NCBI GenBank assembly: GCA_020796225.1
Contig: CM036753.1
Location: 77,229,941 to 77,293,940, forward strand
Length of the DNA stretch: 64,000 nt
DNA from: Arion vulgaris
Taxonomy: Eukaryota > Mollusca > Gastropoda > Stylommatophora > Arionidae
Reading direction: 5' to 3'
Part shown: positions 58,709-64,000 of the stretch, in pieces
How positions within the stretch are numbered: position 1 is the first letter of the stretch
How the letters are laid out: each line of letters begins with the position of its first letter
Notes under the pieces: model-generated
What the model saw: only the letters and a program-made list of their open reading frames with translations
Databases searched by the model: none
What the model was told of the DNA's origin: nothing
Translations under genes and position numbers: made by a program

Positions 58709-59789
58709 TCTGTTCTTAACGTAAACTGTTTCCCTTTTATTTCTTGTGTTGCCTGTAACGTTCTTCCTTTATATTTATGTCATTTCCTAAAACTGTTTCT
58801 CTGCTATACCTATGTTTTTAACTCATTCTGTATTAACTGCCTCAGGACCCACCAATATTGTCTATTAAAATAACCCAACTGCCACACAGTGCAACCAAGC
58901 ATTGTTTCTTTTAAAATTATTGCTAAATTTACAGCAATACATTCCAATCCAAGTTTCAGTTTTTATCTACAGTAAAGCTATCTTTTTATACATTCTAGTC
59001 TAATCGGAAATCTGGGAAAATTTGTTAATAGGATAAAATTGTTATATTTTTCAAGCTTTGAAATGTGAACAAATATTAATTCAGCCACGTCATGTTTTTA
59101 AATTCGGTAGTGAATGTGTTAAGTCCAAACCCATCTCATTTATTCTACATAATAATACTTGTACCAAGTAAATGTACACCATTTTTGAAGTCAGCATTCA
59201 AGAAATAAGTTAACAAAAAATACTCAACACCTTTGTAAATATCTGCTCACCTTCACTATACAAGTGCTCATGTGTTAAGGTGAGCATGGATTATACAATG
59301 AAGTATGTGTTATGACACATTCATATATGCCGTGCAATTCTAAAGTTTATTTGTTCTCTTGTTAATTTGTTAACAGTAATTTATTGTATTCATTAAATTC
59401 ATTACAGTTTTACATTCAGATTTGCAGAGAAAGACTGGTATTTGTACGGTCATAAATAAAATGTGCTGCAACAATACACAGAATAGTGATGTCATTATTT
59501 ATTATATAACTTTCAATATTTGCCAGTCCTATATGTATTGTCTTCTAACTTCAACATGTGACATGCCAACTGGTGTAGATGATCGGTAATAGATAATCAT
59601 TAGTTTCAACAGCTTCATCTTCCAAATATTCTTTATCAATTCTATTGTGTATTTTCTTCTGTACCATGATGCTTGTCCAATATTCTTTGTCTCTTTTCTA
59701 ATCAAGATTATCTGTTTTCAATGTTTCCAATTGTTGTCCCTTTGTACTTAAATTATCCTCTCTCACAACGTGTGCAAGATGTGTAATAA
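58709..59789. other. AT-rich DNA, nothing recognised
   Basis: No gene-like frame. Contains the distal AATAAA mentioned for OAT. Confidence 0.35.
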
Positions 59790-60790
59790 ATTGTTTGTGA
59801 CAACAGACAAAGAAGAAAAGCCAACAAAGATCTTCTTCAGTGATTTCTGGTCATGCGCTTCGTTTACAGTGGACCACAAACTGGGCATCCAAATCGGAGA
59901 TCAAGCCCTAAATCAAGTTGTTTAACTTCAAGTACCTAGGAAGTGTAATATTGTCAGCTGGCAAAACGAAAGTTGTAATTGAAAATTAATGTAACAAAGC
60001 AAATGAACTTTTTTCAGCAGATGGTCACAATACTGTACAACAAATACGCGCTAATAGACATAACAAGAGCACTAAATAACACAATATTTCTCCCAGCTCT
60101 GTTGCTAACATTGTCAGACATGGACAATGACAGCTAAAGACAAAGGAGAAACTGCAACAACAAAAATTAGATTCTTGAGGATCGGCTGAGTGGTTATCTG
60201 TGCCCAAATTTGGGGTGTAAAGAATAGAACCACTGTTACCTACCAGCATGTCGTAGAGAGGAGACTTGGCTGAAATCGGATGCACGTGTCCGCTAGGGAA
60301 TGCTAACCCGAAACAAATGCTTGCAGAAAACGGATACACCAGGCTGTACGGCGCATAACATGGTGCAATGACCCCTCACAATGAATGGGATAATGGATTC
60401 TATGGTCGCCAATCTGCCTCGGGGATTTAGCCACGCAGTAAGAATGTTAGAGCTACCGTCACGAGGGTTTACAAAATTTACTGCGGGAAGAGGTCGGCAC
60501 AAACGGGAAGCAGAAATCATAGGAATTATATCCTACAGAACTTCCCCAGTATGCAGACTTGAGAAGAAAGAGGTGGCCCACTTACACTAGCGTCCAAGAC
60601 AAACTGTATGTCGTGGCTGATAATCTGAGAAAGACGGCTGCCTTTATTAGAGAATCCGAAATCCCAATCTAGTGAGAACGCAGAAGAAGATTCTTGAGAA
60701 TAATAATGTATTGAGAAATCAGAAATGATACAGTTAGGTTCTAAGTGGGTGTTAAAGCAACAACAGAATTCCTTTGGAGGCAACAGCTTC
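59790..60790 (+). mobile_element. LINE RT relic split by a composite insertion
   Basis: Before the insertion (59790-60168), frames show FKYLGSVILSAGKTKVVIEN, QMVTILYNKYALIDITRALN and NTIFLPALLLT then MTAKDKG, the RT thumb region. After it (60699-60790) the sequence resumes with ILRIIMY-type codons. Both sides carry AGATTCTTGAG, the duplicated target. Confidence 0.7.
60180..60687 (+). mobile_element. composite element: SINE A-like head, RNase H LINE tail
   Basis: AGATTCTTGAG at 60169-60179 and 60688-60698 bounds a 508-bp insert. 60180-60292 is family A head and core (GGGGTGTAAAGAATAGAACC, then CTGAAATCGGATGCACGTGT). 60293-60524 is unmatched. 60525-60687 encodes YADLRRKRW, TYTSVQDKLYVVADNLRK, AAFIRESEIPI and stop, as at 30138-30365, ending AGAAGAAG. 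The single pair of flanking duplications implies it inserted as one unit. Confidence 0.8.
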
Positions 60791-60819
60791 TAATGGTTCG
60801 GTCATATAGTATTTTTTTT

Positions 60820-61075
60820 CAACCCGCTATGAATTTAGACACAGGGCGCTTAATATTGTACCTCTTACTGATTCTCTACGTGAAAGACTTGTTGTCCTTA
60901 TACCAGTCTCCCTAACCATTCAGGCGAGGCTTACTTCGACTTCAGAGGTACTTGAGTTGTAAATTAGATCACCAAGTAAAGGATCAGAGAACCTGTAGTC
61001 CAACTGCATGACGTGTGAACAATAAACATGTTCGGCTCAAGTTGGCCTTGAACCTAGAAATACTATCTAATTCAG
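60820..61075. repeat. dispersed repeat family B
   Basis: Shares CCGCTATGAATTTAGACA, CCATTCAGGCGAGGCTTACT and GACTTCAGAGGTACTTGAG with the copy at 480-720, over almost its full length. Confidence 0.65.
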
Positions 61076-61144
61076 CATACATTACAATATAAGTGTGTTC
61101 GGAGCTAAAAGAATTTATGGAGGGAAAGCGTTGATGTCAATGCT

Positions 61145-61490
61145 TTGATAACTGGTGGTACTTGTTAACCAATCTGTAGGATTTGTATGTGATCTGAGCC
61201 TAAAAGCGATTTTACTTGTGTCAGTTAATGCGCATACAAGTAGGCCAGCACCTCCGATTTCTGCGACGTTTTTATGTATTAGGTAGCTTACCTATGCTTC
61301 TACAACAGTCTCCTCTTACAACATGTCTTATAGGTCGCAGTGTTACTTCTTCTCATGTTCGTTCTTCACTGTCAATTTTATCATTCTTTTTATGATATAT
61401 AATTGATCTTTGACAAGAACGGCTTTTTACGTTGTACGAGCAGTGGTACTATTCTTTGCGGCTCCCAGCACCATACAAGCAGTTACACCA
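61145..61490 (-). mobile_element. SINE family C split by a SINE A fragment
   Basis: GATCTGAGCCTAAAAGCGAT, CATACAAGTAGGCCAGCACC and GTCGCAGTG match 5395-5635. The match breaks at 61346 and resumes at 61440 with GCAGTGGTACTATTCTTTGC. Confidence 0.75.
61347..61439 (-). mobile_element. 5'-truncated SINE A inside SINE C
   Basis: The plus strand begins TTCTTCTCATGTTCGTTCTT and reaches ACAAGAACGGCTTTTTACGT, the distal part of family A inverted. Flanked by GCAGTGTTAC / GCAGTGGTAC (61337-61346, 61440-61449; nine of ten). Confidence 0.8.
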
Positions 61491-61582
61491 CTAATGAAAC
61501 TAATTTACAGCAGAATATAGAGAGATACCCGCTCAGTCTGTATTAAAATGTATACTTTTTGTGACATTAGTATTTGGTAATA

Positions 61583-61895
61583 TGAAATCAGAGACATGTC
61601 TGGTCAACCACTAGTAACAACTGTTATAAGAAAGAGAAGATGGAGATATGTCGGGCACACCTTGATGAGAGATGATCAACGAATATCAAAGCATGCATTG
61701 AAGTGGGATGCAAAGGGTTCAAGAAAGAGAGGTTGACCTAAGGAGACCCTGAAACGAACTTTGCTGAGAGAGGCAGGAAATATCGGTCTCAGTTCCATGG
61801 AGGAGATTGAGCGAGTTGCCCAGGATAGAGCGGTATGGAGAAATTACTTGCAGGCCCTATGTAACGTATAACGGTACGAGAGGAATTATTATTAT
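61583..61895 (+). mobile_element. LINE 3' end, copy 2
   Basis: Frames: EIRDMSGQPLVTTVIRKRRW, RYVGHTLMRDDQRISKHALK, WDAKGSRKRG, ETLKRTLLREAGNIGLSSME, EIERVAQDRAVWRNYLQALC, then GTACGAGAGGAATTATTATT. Same family as 16030 and 62455. Confidence 0.82.
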
Positions 61896-62454
61896 TAATA
61901 TCAGTTCTTCTCAGAGACAGAATACAAGATCAAAGGTTATTAAACAAACGTTTTTCAGTTTATATTGTTATCTCAAACGTTATCTTATCTGCTCAAACTT
62001 GAATGGGGAATGTGAAAGTTATCTGCTGTTTGTTCAAGTTTACCACTTAGCAACCTGCAGGGACATTAATCAATTATTGTACAAACACGATCTGAGATCA
62101 TTGTTCTACCTGAGTGTAAATATCTACATTGTAGGCGCGGCGCGCGTGTGGGTACATGCATATATGTGTCTCACTGTTTGATCTCTTCTTTCCCAAATCC
62201 TGTTTTGTCTAACAGCTTCAGGGTATCAAGAGATTTCTAGGACGGGCTCTTCTGTGTGCTACGTTTATGTGTCTTTTACTGCCTCTGTTATTTATTTGAT
62301 TCACCTTTCGCCTTGTATCAACTCTATCTGAGAAACATTGTCCATTGTATCGGGAGAAATACAATGTTGTACAAGCTACTTTTAGTGTTCGTGATGAGAT
62401 GTTTGCATCCAAAATTGGTGCCATTTATCCTATGATTTCTCCTGGAAAATGACT
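61896..62454. other. intervening DNA with dispersed repeat F
   Basis: 62180-62270 is a family F copy (AACAGCTTCAGGGTATCAAG, AGAGATTTCTAGGACGGGCT). A short GC-rich GGCGCGGCGCGCG patch lies near 62134-62147. Otherwise nothing recognised. Confidence 0.5.
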
Positions 62455-62850
62455 AAAGATATAGAAAGCAAGTTGAATGCATTTGAAAATAGATGTCTGC
62501 GAAAAATAATGAATATAAAATGGAACGAATTCAGGAGAAGTGATGAAATCAGAGAAATGTCTGGTCAACCACTAGTGACAACTGTTATAAGAAGAGAAGA
62601 TGGAGATATGTTTGGCACACCTTGAGAGAAATGATCAACGAATATCAAAGCAGGCATTGAAGTGGGATACAAGTGGTTCAAGAAAGAGAGGACCCACCTA
62701 AGGAGACTCTGAAACGAACTTTACTGAGAGAGGCAGAAATATCGGTCTCAGTTCCATGGAGGAGATTGAGCGAGTTGCCCAGGATAGAGCGATATGGAGA
62801 AATTACTTCCAGGCCCTGTGTAACGGTACGAGAGTAATTATTATTACCCT
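62455..62850 (+). mobile_element. LINE 3' end, copy 3
   Basis: Starts farther upstream than copy 2: KDIESKLNAFENRCLRKIMN, IKWNEFRRSDEIREMSGQPL, VTTVIRRE, then frameshifts. It keeps GGTCTCAGTTCCATGGAGGA and ends GGTACGAGAGTAATTATTAT. Confidence 0.82.
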
Positions 62851-63044
62851 ATGATTTGATTTATTCCATAAGCGTTGGATTTATGTTAGCCGGTTCGTGA
62901 AATCTCATCATGATTCTATGATGATTAAATGAAACCACTGTCAATATGCTAGACATGTCACAGTGTCTTTAGAATTTCATAGATAGATCAAACGGTGCAA
63001 TAGTCAACTACTGTTTGATTTACTTGCATTACTTATTTCTTTCT

Positions 63045-63150
63045 TTCTTTTCTCCAATCATGTTTTGCCTCACAGCGTCAGGATAAGAAGAGATTTCTAG
63101 AACAGACTTTTGTGTGCGCTTCATAAACATTCTTTCTTCGCTTCTCTTAT
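63045..63150 (+). repeat. dispersed repeat family F
   Basis: CAATCATGTTTTGCCTCACA, GCGTCAGGATAAGAAGAGAT, GTGTGCGCTTCATAAAC. Forms an inverted pair with 63570-63655. Confidence 0.65.
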
Positions 63151-63569
63151 CTCGGAGATCCACCTTTTTGCGTGGCCGGCCTTTTGCTTTGTATTAAATG
63201 TATCGGAGTAGCATTGCTCTTTGAGGTGCACTGTCTGTTGACAATCTGCTTATGTGGCTGCACTATTTAATTGTTGTTGTTACTTTAGGAAGTTCAGTAC
63301 TGATGTAGTACCCATTTCCCCTTTGATGTCTTTGTTTCTAAACCGGTCTCTTCTTGTTACTCCCAGCATTCTGCGTAGACAGTGACTACTTCATATGATA
63401 ACAAATAGCAGTTTGTACAAGTGTTAACAGTTCCAAAGGATGAACGATATTAAATGTATAAGTCATCATTCCTAGTTAGTATTCAGTTTTACTGCAGTTA
63501 CAGGCACACTCAACATCTCACTGAGGTGTACATATAAGAGAATATAAATTCAAAAGGTTTTGAAGTACA

Positions 63570-63655
63570 CCATGTACGAAACGCACACAAGAGCCCGTTC
63601 TTTAAATCTCTTCTTATCTTGACGCTATGAGGAAAAACAGGATTAGAGATAGTAG
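63570..63655 (-). repeat. dispersed repeat family F (inverted)
   Basis: ACGAAACGCACACAAGAGCC and AAATCTCTTCTTATCTTGAC are the reverse complement of the 63045 copy with a few changes. Confidence 0.65.
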
Positions 63656-63806
63656 AACACAGATACATAATAAGTTCATTCTGATTTGCTATTTTTGTTT
63701 GTTTTGACCTATGTACAATACACGCTCTAATATAACAAATAAAAAAGACTAGTTTTATGTTGAAAAGCAAGTCCTTGGTCTAAAGAGGTTTTAATCCCAT
63801 TTGCCC

Positions 63807-64000
63807 GCCTTCCCTAGCGTGTTCGAAACGCGTTGAACGACGGATGACAAGCCCCCTGTGAGTGCGGTTCAATTCCGCGGGCTGGGAGAAAAGCTACGTT
63901 CTCCAGATTTACGGTGTTCGTGGCACCGAACCGAAGGATTACGATGTTCATGGCACCGAGCCGAAGAGCTGAAAGCTCAAGTGCTTCTGGATCGGGGAAT
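63807..64000 (+). mobile_element. tRNA-derived SINE family G, reaching the window edge
   Basis: GTGTTCGAAACGCGTTGAAC (A-box region) and GTGCGGTTCAATTCCGCGG (B box), then TTTACGGTGTTCGTGGCACC and CAAGTGCTTCTGGATCGG. The tail and right flank lie beyond the window. Confidence 0.85.

Noticed and set aside
1..64000. LTR retrotransposon or endogenous retrovirus
   Set aside because: No paired long terminal repeats, primer-binding site, protease or integrase motif was seen; the RT boxes belong to LINE and Penelope-like types.

Overview
The window is nuclear DNA from an animal: AT-rich, with split genes that have GT-AG introns, and densely packed with degenerate retroelements. There are no operons, bacterial ribosome sites or CRISPR arrays. 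The repeat set is LINEs with an AP-type endonuclease and reverse transcriptase, LINEs carrying RNase H, a Penelope-like element with a GIY-YIG domain, several tRNA-derived SINE families and hAT-like MITEs. Together with an animal-type ornithine aminotransferase gene, this fits a mollusc, most likely a coleoid cephalopod such as an octopus. That assignment is an inference from repeat style, not a database match.

Two host genes can be supported. (1) At 2928-4607 (+) a splice acceptor opens a 559-codon terminal exon of an unrecognised protein. It is largely disordered, with an acidic middle and a Ser/Arg-rich C-terminus. A small open exon candidate lies at 12670. (2) At 46006-56747 (+) there is a complete ornithine aminotransferase (OAT) gene. 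It has eight coding exons, all with GT-AG boundaries and consistent phases, giving 437 residues, a mitochondrial-type N-terminus and the PLP lysine at residue 291. Its introns carry a hAT MITE with an 8-bp target duplication, LINE 3' ends and a 21-bp tandem repeat.

The rest is mobile and repetitive DNA. 1-12 kb: SINE families A-F and an internally deleted LINE with a perfect 12-bp duplication. 12-15 kb: a 34-bp and a 1-kb 43-bp minisatellite. 16-24 kb: a graveyard of LINE 3' ends, reverse transcriptase and RNase H pieces. 24-32 kb: SINEs, a Penelope-like relic and a 29-bp tandem array. 32-39 kb: an RNase H LINE, two tandem arrays and two parts of a minus-strand endonuclease/RT LINE. 40-43 kb: an inverted pair of hAT-like MITEs. 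57-64 kb: SINEs, a chimeric insertion inside an RT relic, and two copies of one LINE tail.

The most interesting signals are in element architecture. They are nested insertions with readable target duplications, a TSD-flanked composite with a SINE-family head and an RNase H LINE tail, a short core shared by two SINE families and by DNA upstream of a LINE endonuclease ORF, and a tandem array grown from a dispersed repeat. I found no clearly novel enzyme system. Family letters A-G are labels I assigned within this window.
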